This document shows, piece after piece, positions 1 through 4,890 of a DNA stretch of 5,594 bases. The DNA comes from Oscillospiraceae bacterium (GTDB taxonomy: Bacteria; Bacillota; Clostridia; Oscillospirales; CAG-272): contig SVQS01000127.1 of assembly GCA_015065205.1 (NCBI GenBank), forward strand, positions 1 to 5,594, read 5' to 3'. The notes under the pieces are model-generated. The model was not told where the DNA came from and did no database searches. It saw only the letters and a program-made list of their open reading frames with translations. Both the position numbers and the translations under genes were made by a program. The first letter of the stretch is position 1. Each line of letters starts with the position of its first letter.

Positions 1-1198
1 GCGTACGCACGTGCAGACCGATCTTGCCCTTGCCGAATTCGGCATCCAGAGCGGCGCGGATCTCGCGGATAAGACAGGTCATAATCTCACAATGCAGGGC
101 ATTGAGACGCGGCTCATCGAGCGGAAGCTCGTAAGGATATTTACCGTAGAGTTCAAAGAAGCGGTCGGCAACGGGCTTTTCATAAAGCACGTAGGGAATG
201 CCGCGATGCCAAATGAGTGTGACGGCATCGCAACCCGAGCGTGCCATATGCAAAAGCTCGTCCACCATAAATTTTCGCACTTCGGGGTAGGCGTAGGACA
301 TTGCCGCAATCTCGTCACCGTTGCGGTCATAGGTGCGCCATTCGGGATGCTCTTGCATAAAATCGCAATCAAAATAGTATTGGTCGTAAGGGTAGGTAAG
401 TCCCCACGCACCCATACGGAGAGAGACGCTCATCTTCAGCCCTTGACTGTGACCTTGATCCACCACCATTTTCAGCACCTCGTCATAGTCAAAGAGCGGA
501 TATTGCTCCTGCACGTTGCGGTCACCCGCACGAGGGAAGCAGAAATTTGCTGTGTCATCGGTTGGGAGGCGGCAGGAGACAAAATTGCGGATCTGCTCAA
601 TCGAGAGCCACTCCACGTCAGAGTGAGCATAATTAAGGGCAACCGCGCGCCAATCGTTAAGCGTGCGAGGATGCTCAAAATAGAGATGCGCGTGCATATC
701 GTCGGTTGCGTAAAGACGTTTTGTATCGGTGCGCGCTTCTTCCGCTTGATACTCTGCAACCTCTTCCTCACTCATTGGAACAAATCGAATCGCCGCGAGC
801 ATCGAGTGGCGGTCGTTTGCATCCAGACGGCGTGTGAGCGTCAGGGATTGTCCTGTCATATCAATGCAACGCCACAAAAATTCTTCCATTGTGTAAAAAT
901 CACGCAGAGAAGCCGTTGCTGCTATAAAGCAGGGATCCCCCGAAAGTTTTAGATGTAAAACGCTTTGCCCCGGAGTGTGTAAATAAATCTTGTACCATCC
1001 CACAAGGTTTGGGAAAAGGGTAATATCCTCGGGATGACCGCCAAGGGATGCAAGCATATTGGTGGAATACTCTGCCGTTCCAACGGGAACAATACGCCAC
1101 TTGTCCTTCAGGGCATAGGGCGAAAGATTTTCGCGTGGCTCAAAGTGCTCGTCGAGATAGGTGTAAAGAATTTCACCATTTTCGTTTTTTTGAATCAT
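1..1198 (-). CDS. Glycosyl hydrolase-like (GHL10-type) TIM-barrel protein, 3' end outside window
   Basis: An open frame of 399 codons runs from the ATG at 1198 to the left edge without a stop, so the C-terminus is missing. The N-terminal part (about residues 30-235) carries a beta-rich segment (GWYKIYLHTPGQS near 68-80, then LHLKLSGDP) of the kind that precedes catalytic barrels. From about residue 240 the sequence resembles the family-10-like glycosyl hydrolases: VVDQGHSQGLKMSVSLRMGA (strand and loop of a barrel), HPEWRTYDRNGDEI at 284-297, the YAYPEVRKFMVDELL helix just after 300, and DAVTLIWHRGIPYVLYE at 324-340. A GGAGAG ribosome binding site at 1205-1210 lies 6 bases before the start, inside the end of the upstream sialidase-like gene; only one base separates stop and start, so the two are surely co-transcribed and probably translationally coupled. 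No signal peptide is visible. The family assignment rests on remembered motif patterns; the substrate is unknown. Confidence 0.72.
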   Translation of the reverse strand, partial: MIQKNENGEILYTYLDEHFEPRENLSPYALKDKWRIVPVGTAEYSTNMLASLGGHPEDITLFPNLVGWYKIYLHTPGQSVLHLKLSGDPCFIAATASLRDFYTMEEFLWRCIDMTGQSLTLTRRLDANDRHSMLAAIRFVPMSEEEVAEYQAEEARTDTKRLYATDDMHAHLYFEHPRTLNDWRAVALNYAHSDVEWLSIEQIRNFVSCRLPTDDTANFCFPRAGDRNVQEQYPLFDYDEVLKMVVDQGHSQGLKMSVSLRMGAWGLTYPYDQYYFDCDFMQEHPEWRTYDRNGDEIAAMSYAYPEVRKFMVDELLHMARSGCDAVTLIWHRGIPYVLYEKPVADRFFELYGKYPYELPLDEPRLNALHCEIMTCLIREIRAALDAEFGKGKIGLHVRT

Positions 1199-1199
1199 A

Positions 1200-2333
1200 T
1201 TAAACTCTCCACTTTGTAAAGAAGATAGAGGTACGGAGGTCTTGTTCGTAAGGTTGATAATAAACGGTTACAAGCGAGCCGTCGGCAAGCTCGGTGGTGG
1301 CAGGGTAGCCGAGGTCACCGTTGCGTGCTTCGGAAAGGATAAATTCCTCGCCAAAGGTGCGGCAACCGTCATAGCTGATGGATGCACGAATGCCAAAGGG
1401 TTCGCGGCGGCGTCCGTAGGTGACGACCACAGAACCGTCCTTGCGCAAAAGCAGATGAGGGGGAGAACCGATGCGACCGAACTCCCAAGCACGGCTCCAC
1501 GTCTTGCCGCCGTCGGCAGAGGATACAAAATAGAGGCTGAACGTGCTCAATGCTTCTTTATTTTCCGCACGAATGGCGGCAATCAGCTCGCCACTCGAGA
1601 GCTCCACAATGTGCGGTTCGCACAGCTTTTTGTATTCTGCGGTGAGATAATCGAGATCGATTTTGGAGATCTTCTCCCAAGTTTTACCCTCGTCGAAGCT
1701 TTCATAAAGGAAGATGCGTTCCTGATCCTCGGGTGCAACGTTGTCGCCCTCGGCAGAGAAGGCTTTATCATAGCGAGAGGGATGCGCGTTGAACTCCGTG
1801 CCCAAATAGAGGAGTCTGCCGCTAATGGTCTTAACAACACCGTGCGGAGCGCTTACAACGCTTTTGATAGGCTCGCCCCAGCTCTTGCCGTAGTCCTCGG
1901 AGATGCGGATAAAGCTGCCGGCGCGATCCATTTCGGGGGTGTAATGCTCGTAGCCTTGCAAAAATCCGTCCACCAAAGGCTTCCACTCGGGCTCGGTGTC
2001 GCCGAGGATCCAGTTGCGCCAAGTTGTGCGATAGACCTCGGCAGGGTGACAGAAATAGGTCAGTGCCATTTTGCCGTCCCCAAGATAGGTCAAACCTGCA
2101 TCTCGGTCATCGAGCCAAGAGTCGTTGATGACGGTGGGGCAGGACCAACTTTCGCCGCCGTCGCGGCTGATAGACATTAAATCTTTGCCAAAGGGGCAAA
2201 CGTGCGAGGAGCGAAGCCCCGACCACGCAGCATAAAGAACACCGTTCTCATCCTGACAGATCGACGGCCAAGCTTGATATCGAAAAGGTCCTTCGACAGC
2301 GCGAAAAACCAAACCTTGCTTCAAAATTTCCAT
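1200..2333 (-). CDS. Sialidase-like BNR/Asp-box repeat protein
   Basis: A 377-residue protein with the hallmarks of a six-bladed sialidase propeller (GH33-like, BNR_2 type). Asp boxes (SxDxGxxW) are visible at residues 56-63 (SRDGGESW), 145-152 (SEDYGKSW), 212-219 (SFDEGKTW) and 272-279 (SADGGKTW), with a degenerate fifth at 320-327 (SYDGCRTF). Other family-typical stretches are CEPHIVELSSGELIAAIR (238-255), YGRRREPFGIRASIS (306-320) and GDLGYPATTELADGS (339-353). Candidate substrate-carboxylate arginines are R18, R254 and one of R308-R310, but the classical RIP motif is absent (FRYQAWPS instead), so true sialidase activity is not assured. The ATG at 2333 is chosen over an in-frame ATG at 2375 because GGAGG at 2341-2345 sits 7 bases before it, and the extra 14 residues look like leader sequence. 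No signal peptide is seen. It is the first gene of an operon with the GHL10-like gene, suggesting joint breakdown of a complex glycan or its imported fragments. Confidence 0.88.
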   Translation of the reverse strand: MEILKQGLVFRAVEGPFRYQAWPSICQDENGVLYAAWSGLRSSHVCPFGKDLMSISRDGGESWSCPTVINDSWLDDRDAGLTYLGDGKMALTYFCHPAEVYRTTWRNWILGDTEPEWKPLVDGFLQGYEHYTPEMDRAGSFIRISEDYGKSWGEPIKSVVSAPHGVVKTISGRLLYLGTEFNAHPSRYDKAFSAEGDNVAPEDQERIFLYESFDEGKTWEKISKIDLDYLTAEYKKLCEPHIVELSSGELIAAIRAENKEALSTFSLYFVSSADGGKTWSRAWEFGRIGSPPHLLLRKDGSVVVTYGRRREPFGIRASISYDGCRTFGEEFILSEARNGDLGYPATTELADGSLVTVYYQPYEQDLRTSIFFTKWRV

Positions 2334-2340
2334 AATATGC

Positions 2341-2345
2341 CCTCC
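2341..2345 (-). promoter_or_regulatory. Ribosome binding site deciding the sialidase-like start
   Basis: GGAGG on the minus strand lies 7 bases upstream of the ATG at 2333. The alternative in-frame ATG at 2375 would place this site inside the coding region and begins almost at the predicted transcription start, so 2333 is preferred. Confidence 0.85.
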
Positions 2346-2386
2346 AAAAATATGTTGTCGGGAGCAAAGCCCCACAGGATAGATTT

Positions 2387-2415
2387 ATTGTATCATAAGG
2401 AAAGAGAGATTGCAA
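2387..2415 (-). promoter_or_regulatory. Sigma-A type promoter of the sialidase/GHL10-like operon
   Basis: Minus-strand TTGCAA (2410-2415), a 17-base spacer, then TACAAT (2387-2392). Each box differs from consensus at one position. Transcription should begin near 2380, giving a leader of about 47 bases before the ATG at 2333. No obvious operator or catabolite-response palindrome was recognised next to it. Confidence 0.8.
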
Positions 2416-2452
2416 GAGAAAAGAGAATAATTTTTGCATATATTGATAAAGA

Positions 2453-2465
2453 GTACGGGTAACAG
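2453..2465. repeat. Direct repeat copy 1 (distal copy of the tRNA-Leu 3' end)
   Basis: GTACGGGTAACAG occurs here and again at 2620-2632, exactly 167 bases apart. Read on the minus strand it is CTGTTACCCGTAC, the 3' strand of the tRNA-Leu T stem and acceptor stem plus the discriminator base and the first C of CCA. A displaced copy of a tRNA 3' end is what a site-specific integration leaves behind (attL/attR), but no integrase gene is present in the window. Confidence 0.85.
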
Positions 2466-2501
2466 TTCTCTCACACTGCACAAGCGCCTCTGATATTCAG
2501 C

Positions 2502-2532
2502 AAAAAGGGCATAGCCACTTCGGCGCTATGGC
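2502..2532 (-). terminator. Possible second rho-independent terminator downstream of tRNA-Leu
   Basis: On the minus strand a hairpin with the stem CATAGC/GCTATG (2525-2530 with 2510-2515), extended with one mismatch, is followed by CC and TTTTT (2506-2502). It would catch transcripts that pass the tRNA-proximal terminator. Confidence 0.5.
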
Positions 2533-2551
2533 AAATTTCAAAGAAATTTGC
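2531..2551. repeat. Perfect 9-bp hairpin with AAA loop
   Basis: GCAAATTTC (2531-2539), AAA, GAAATTTGC (2543-2551). The arms are exact reverse complements. It touches the terminator-like hairpin to its left; together they form a compact structured block within the 129-bp segment. Confidence 0.8.
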
Positions 2552-2571
2552 AGTGCGATTCTGCGAGCCGA

Positions 2572-2629
2572 TTACCCGTACCAAAAAGAGAGGGATGCAT
2601 ATGCATCCCTCTCTTTTTGGTACGGGTAA
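2572..2629 (-). terminator. Perfect 58-bp palindrome overlapping the tRNA-Leu 3' end; bidirectional terminator
   Basis: Bases 2572-2600 and 2601-2629 are exact reverse complements over all 29 positions with no spacer; the centre is TGCATATGCA. The core (GAGAGGGATGCAT paired with its complement, flanked by A5 and T5) is a textbook intrinsic terminator working on both strands. On the minus strand it follows directly on the tRNA CCA end. The outer 11 bases of the right arm are the tRNA acceptor strand and most of CCA, so the palindrome extends into the mature tRNA. Confidence 0.85.
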
Positions 2630-2700
2630 CAGGACTTGAACCTGCACGAATTAACACAAGATCCTAAATCTTGCGCGTCTGCCAATTCCGCCATACCCGC
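2618..2700 (-). tRNA. tRNA-Leu (anticodon UAG)
   Basis: The minus-strand sequence folds as a class II tRNA of 83 bases including an encoded CCA (2618-2620). The acceptor stem is GCGGGTA with TACCCGT (one G-U at the end), and the discriminator is A, as usual for leucine. The D stem is GCG/CGC around a loop containing TTGGCAG. The anticodon stem CAAGA/TCTTG encloses TTTAGGA, giving anticodon UAG at 2666-2664, which reads CUA and CUG. An extended variable region (TGTTAATTCGT) follows, then the T arm GCAGG-TTCAAGT-CCTGT. It has its own promoter and terminator. Both ends are duplicated in the flanking DNA (see repeats). Confidence 0.95.
2620..2632. repeat. Direct repeat copy 2 (within the tRNA-Leu 3' end)
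   Basis: GTACGGGTAACAG, identical to 2453-2465. This copy is part of the functional tRNA (acceptor 3' strand and T-stem 3' strand), the position most often used as an attachment site by tyrosine-recombinase elements. Confidence 0.85.
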
Positions 2701-2749
2701 GAATGAATATGAGTGGGTGTGGCGGAATTTCACCGCACATACCCGCGAA
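2684..2749. repeat. Repeated tRNA-Leu 5' end in the leader (direct and inverted copies)
   Basis: CATACCCGCGAA, the start of the tRNA plus three leader bases read on the plus strand, occurs at 2692-2703 and again at 2738-2749. Between them, 2713-2729 matches the reverse complement of 2684-2700 at 15 of 17 positions. The leader RNA can therefore pair with the first 17 bases of the tRNA, or fold on itself as a hairpin (GTGCGG, loop TGAAATT, CCGC). Confidence 0.8.
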
Positions 2750-2756
2750 CGTAATT

Positions 2757-2785
2757 ATTATACTATATTCGCTTGGCTTTGTCAA
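2757..2785 (-). promoter_or_regulatory. Consensus sigma-A promoter of tRNA-Leu
   Basis: Minus-strand TTGACA (2780-2785), a 17-base spacer, TATAAT (2757-2762): a perfect match to consensus in both boxes and spacing. The start site falls near 2750, so the precursor has a leader of about 50 bases that begins with a near copy of the tRNA 5' end. Confidence 0.92.
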
Positions 2786-2865
2786 GGTCTTTGCTCAAAA
2801 TCGTTTTCGCAAAACAACTCTCTTAGCGAGTAGGGTCTCGGTGGCACCTAATCGCTTGCGTTAGC

Positions 2866-2886
2866 AAAAGCGAGCGGTACGCTCGC
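2866..2886 (-). terminator. Terminator-like hairpin between spoIIIAH-like gene and tRNA-Leu
   Basis: On the minus strand GCGAGC (2886-2881), a 5-base loop and GCTCGC (2875-2870) form a GC-rich stem followed by TTTT (2869-2866). It could end transcription from the spoIIIAH-like gene, although the T run is short and interrupted. The surrounding 2822-2952 shows no gene; nothing else in it was recognised. Confidence 0.45.
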
Positions 2887-2952
2887 GTCAACTGTCTGTC
2901 CGTGTGCAGCAGCCTGTCCTTTTAACCATTTGTGCGAAAATTCTTGAAGGGG

Positions 2953-2986
2953 TGTGGGGAAACTTCTTATAAGAAGTTCCCCCACA
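2953..2986 (-). other. Long hairpin just downstream of the spoIIIAH-like stop
   Basis: Two 17-base arms meet without a spacer. On the minus strand all positions pair, one of them as G-U; on the plus strand that position is an A-C mismatch, so the structure is best in the transcript of the spoIIIAH-like gene. It starts 13 bases after the stop codon. No T run follows, so it is more likely a 3'-end stabiliser or a processed terminator remnant than a classical intrinsic terminator. Confidence 0.65.
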
Positions 2987-2998
2987 AACGCATCCTAT

Positions 2999-3583
2999 TT
3001 ACTTTTTAATAATCGTTACAGAAGAGGGCAGAATGCCTGCTTGCTCGTAAACGATGGCGTTGATCTGTGCGATCTGTGCGGCTTGCAGGTCGTCGGCTTT
3101 GACGACGATGCTGGCGGCGTCGTTGTTGAGTACGGCAACGCATGCTTCAAATCCCTTAGCAGTGATGAGGGACTCGATGTTTGCTTCCTTTTGAATCTCG
3201 TCGGCGATGACAGCGATCTCGGCAAGAGCCTCGTTCTTCATAGCCTCGGTGGAGTCAACATTCTCAACGACCGCTTGCAGAACCTCAAGAGCCTCGTCGC
3301 GTGCGCGTTGACGGCTGACCTGTGTTGCAGAGAAGTAGGCGTTAACGTCGGTTGCGGTGCTGTCACCTGCGTTATCGGAAATGTTGCCGCTGGGTTGGTC
3401 GTATCCGTCGTAACCTTCGTCCTTATTTGCTCCCGAGAACAGGATAAAGTTCATCAATACGGCAACTCCAATGAGCAGTACCGCGCAAGCAATAATGATG
3501 TTACGTTTGCCGATCTTTTCCAAGATCATTTGAAATTTGTTGGGCTGCTGAATTTCGGTCAGAGCAGTAGATTCGTTTTTCAT
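2999..3583 (-). CDS. spoIIIAH: SpoIIIAH-like stage III sporulation protein
   Basis: A 194-residue protein with a short charged cytoplasmic N-terminus, one membrane helix at about 29-49 (IIIACAVLLIGVAVLMNF), a low-complexity Gly/Asp/Asn linker (51-80) and a C-terminal domain typical of SpoIIIAH: YFSATQVSRQRARDEALEVL (83-102), ANIESLITAKGFEACVAVL (134-152) and IVVKADDL (159-166). In Bacillus subtilis SpoIIIAH sits in the mother-cell membrane and its outer domain, of the ring-building type also found in secretion systems, binds forespore SpoIIQ to form the feeding channel needed for engulfment and late sigma-G activity. The start is supported by AGGAGG at 3593-3598, nine bases upstream. Unlike the usual arrangement it is not preceded by spoIIIAG; the neighbours are a tRNA and ddh, and it has its own promoter candidate. 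It could be a relocated gene or a second copy. The gene symbol is by similarity. Confidence 0.9.
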   Translation of the reverse strand: MKNESTALTEIQQPNKFQMILEKIGKRNIIIACAVLLIGVAVLMNFILFSGANKDEGYDGYDQPSGNISDNAGDSTATDVNAYFSATQVSRQRARDEALEVLQAVVENVDSTEAMKNEALAEIAVIADEIQKEANIESLITAKGFEACVAVLNNDAASIVVKADDLQAAQIAQINAIVYEQAGILPSSVTIIKK

Positions 3584-3615
3584 AGGTAAAATCCTCCTGT
3601 TTTTGGTTGTGCTAT

Positions 3616-3644
3616 AACCTATGCGGCCGAACTCTCAAATATGC
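3616..3644 (-). promoter_or_regulatory. Candidate sigma-E promoter of the spoIIIAH-like gene
   Basis: On the minus strand GCATATT (3638-3644), a 14-base spacer and CATAGGTT (3616-3623). The -35 box agrees with the Bacillus sigma-E pattern KMATATT except at the first-position alternatives, and the -10 agrees with CATACANT except at the C and A of positions 5-6. Predicted start near 3609, about 26 bases before the ATG. No good sigma-A promoter was found in the same interval. The B. subtilis spoIIIA operon is sigma-E dependent, which supports this reading. Confidence 0.55.
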
Positions 3645-3652
3645 TCAAATGA

Positions 3653-3685
3653 CAAAAGAAAAGGATGAAACAAAGTTCCATCCTT
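3653..3685 (-). terminator. Intrinsic terminator of ddh
   Basis: On the minus strand AAGGATGGAAC, loop TTT and GTTTCATCCTT form an 11-bp stem (one G-U), followed by TTCTTTTG. It begins 14 bases after the ddh stop codon. On the plus strand the G-U becomes an A-C mismatch, which fits a terminator acting on ddh and separating it from the spoIIIAH-like gene. Confidence 0.8.
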
Positions 3686-3699
3686 ATTTATTATGTCAT

Positions 3700-4686
3700 T
3701 TACAGCAATCTCTTTCTCAGCTCTTCGCCCGAGACAGGGGAGAGGTAAGAGGGGGGAATATCCAAAATGGTTTTACAACCAATAGAGCCCTCTTGCTTCA
3801 TGCGATAAGCCGCGCGTGCACACGCTACCAAAACGCTTGCGGTGAACTCGGGGTTGGAATCAAGCTTGAGATTGTATTCAATAATGTTGGTGTGCTCGCG
3901 ATCATTGCCTGTCTTTCCTGCGTGGATGACAAATCCACCGTGCGGAATACCGCTGTGGTCGCGCTTCATTTCCTCTGCCGTAATAAAATGAACGATGGTG
4001 TCGTAATCTGCAAAATAGTTGGGCATGGTGACGATTTCATGCTCAATACGAGAAAGGTCAGCACCCTCTTCGGCAACAACAAAGCATTCACGCAAATGCT
4101 TCTCTCGGGTTGTCAGCTCGGGATTTGTACCGCTTCTGACTGCGTCAAGTGCAGACTCTATTGGAATGGTGTACTGCTTGGCATCGGCAACGCCCGCGAT
4201 GCGGCGAATGGCATCGGAATGGCCTTGACTCACACCCTTACCCCAAAACGTATATCCCTTGCCTTCGGGCAGAATGGCTTCGGCATAAAGGCGGTTGATA
4301 GAGAACATTCCTGGGTCCCAACCGCAGGAAATGACGGCAAGATTTCCACCCTCGCGTGCGGCGGCATCAACATTGGCAAAATGTTCGGGGATCTTTGCGT
4401 GTGTGTCAAAGCTGTCCACAACCGAGAAAAATTTTGCGAGATAGGGAGTTTGATGGGGAAGATCGGTGGCACTGCCGCCACAGAGGATCATCACGTCGAT
4501 CTTGCCGATCATATTTTGAATGTCATCGATATGATAAACAGCAGCGTTTTGAGAGAGAATTTTGACCGTTTCGGGCGGGCGACGGGTAAAAACGGCAACC
4601 AACTCCATATCAGGGTTTTGCGAGATGGCACACTCCACACCGCGACCGAGATTTCCGTATCCAACAATTCCTATGCGAATGCTCAT
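3700..4686 (-). CDS. ddh: Meso-diaminopimelate D-dehydrogenase
   Basis: A 328-residue protein matching the diaminopimelate dehydrogenase family (EC 1.4.1.16), which reversibly converts L-2-amino-6-oxopimelate (tetrahydrodipicolinate) and ammonia to meso-DAP using NADPH; this is a one-step route to meso-DAP for lysine and peptidoglycan. Visible landmarks are the Rossmann motif GYGNLG (9-14), TRR (34-36) suited to bind the NADP phosphate, CGGSATDLPHQTP (69-81), SFDTH (92-96), CGWDPG (121-126), GHSDAIRRI (155-163) and NPEFTASVLVACARAA (278-293). Length is normal (the Corynebacterium enzyme has 320 residues). The start at 4686 is chosen over an in-frame ATG at 4737 because AAAGGAGGT lies just upstream and the family begins with MSIRIGIVGYGN-like sequence; the longer version would also start almost at the predicted transcription start. 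It is monocistronic, with a consensus promoter and its own terminator. Confidence 0.97.
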   Translation of the reverse strand: MSIRIGIVGYGNLGRGVECAISQNPDMELVAVFTRRPPETVKILSQNAAVYHIDDIQNMIGKIDVMILCGGSATDLPHQTPYLAKFFSVVDSFDTHAKIPEHFANVDAAAREGGNLAVISCGWDPGMFSINRLYAEAILPEGKGYTFWGKGVSQGHSDAIRRIAGVADAKQYTIPIESALDAVRSGTNPELTTREKHLRECFVVAEEGADLSRIEHEIVTMPNYFADYDTIVHFITAEEMKRDHSGIPHGGFVIHAGKTGNDREHTNIIEYNLKLDSNPEFTASVLVACARAAYRMKQEGSIGCKTILDIPPSYLSPVSGEELRKRLL

Positions 4687-4691
4687 AATAG

Positions 4692-4700
4692 ACCTCCTTT
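4692..4700 (-). promoter_or_regulatory. Ribosome binding site deciding the ddh start
   Basis: Minus-strand AAAGGAGGT, with GGAGG ending 6 bases before the ATG at 4686. The in-frame ATG at 4737 has no comparable site. Confidence 0.88.
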
Positions 4701-4725
4701 TGGGCCTTGGATTTTGTACGCAATT

Positions 4726-4754
4726 ATTGTAACACAAAAGAGGACGGATGTCAA
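4726..4754 (-). promoter_or_regulatory. Sigma-A promoter of ddh
   Basis: Minus-strand TTGACA (4749-4754), 17 bases, TACAAT (4726-4731). One mismatch to consensus in total. The start site is expected near 4719, giving a leader of about 33 bases. It is divergent from the promoters of the plus-strand membrane-protein gene, with the -35 boxes separated by about 80 bases. Confidence 0.88.
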
Positions 4755-4792
4755 GAAAAGCCGAAAAACTTTCTTTGCGAAAATAAAAACAG

Positions 4793-4821
4793 TTGCCATA
4801 TTGTCTGTCGAGAATTATACA
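4793..4821 (+). promoter_or_regulatory. Possible upstream tandem promoter of the membrane-protein gene
   Basis: TTGCCA (4793-4798), a 17-base spacer and TATACA (4816-4821). It is weaker than the promoter 44 bases downstream and may be chance in AT-rich DNA. Confidence 0.35.
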
Positions 4822-4836
4822 AATGGTAGAATTTTA

Positions 4837-4865
4837 TTGACATCTTTTTGCGTTTATGATAAAAT
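4837..4865 (+). promoter_or_regulatory. Sigma-A promoter of the membrane-protein gene
   Basis: TTGACA (4837-4842), 17 bases, TAAAAT (4860-4865). One mismatch to consensus. Transcription should start near 4872, only about 19 bases before the preferred ATG at 4891, so the leader is very short. Confidence 0.85.
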
Positions 4866-4890
4866 GTAAACAGAAAGGATGGTGACCTTT

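Larger units (their letters stand above)
2453..2581. repeat. 129-bp segment bounded by 10-bp inverted repeats, possible small mobile or dispersed element
   Basis: The segment begins with GTACGGGTAA (2453-2462) and ends with its exact reverse complement TTACCCGTAC (2572-2581). Inside lie further dyads: CACTGCA (2474-2480) against TGCAGTG (2549-2555), a 9-bp perfect hairpin at 2531-2551, and a hairpin at 2508-2532. It has no open frame of note. The arrangement resembles a miniature inverted-repeat element or a structured intergenic repeat. Whether it recurs in the genome cannot be seen here. Confidence 0.5.

Noticed and set aside
11..952. Long plus-strand open frame opposite the GHL10-like gene
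   Set aside because: The opposite strand has a 399-codon frame with family motifs and a proper ribosome binding site; the plus-strand product has no recognisable domain and no upstream signal.
1242..2180. Long plus-strand open frame opposite the sialidase-like gene
   Set aside because: It mirrors the codon pattern of the real gene, which carries Asp boxes on the minus strand; no ribosome binding site or family resemblance.
2453..2584. A complete second tRNA on the plus strand ending in ACCCGTACCA
   Set aside because: A 5' strand and CCA-like end are present only because of the inverted copies; no D arm, anticodon arm or T arm can be formed in between.
2453..2749. CRISPR array
   Set aside because: The repeats are two-copy direct and inverted duplicates of tRNA ends, not evenly spaced repeats with unique spacers.
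2835..2865. Possible T-box element (GGTGGCACC resembles the T-box antiterminator core)
   Set aside because: No specifier stem, no long leader structure and no aminoacyl-tRNA synthetase or amino acid gene follows on the plus strand.
2883..2930. Short minus-strand open frame of 13 codons upstream of the tRNA promoter
   Set aside because: No ribosome binding site precedes its ATG and the peptide shows nothing to support it.
3607..4869. 420-codon plus-strand open frame opposite ddh
   Set aside because: ddh on the minus strand is unmistakable; this frame also crosses the ddh terminator and both divergent promoters.
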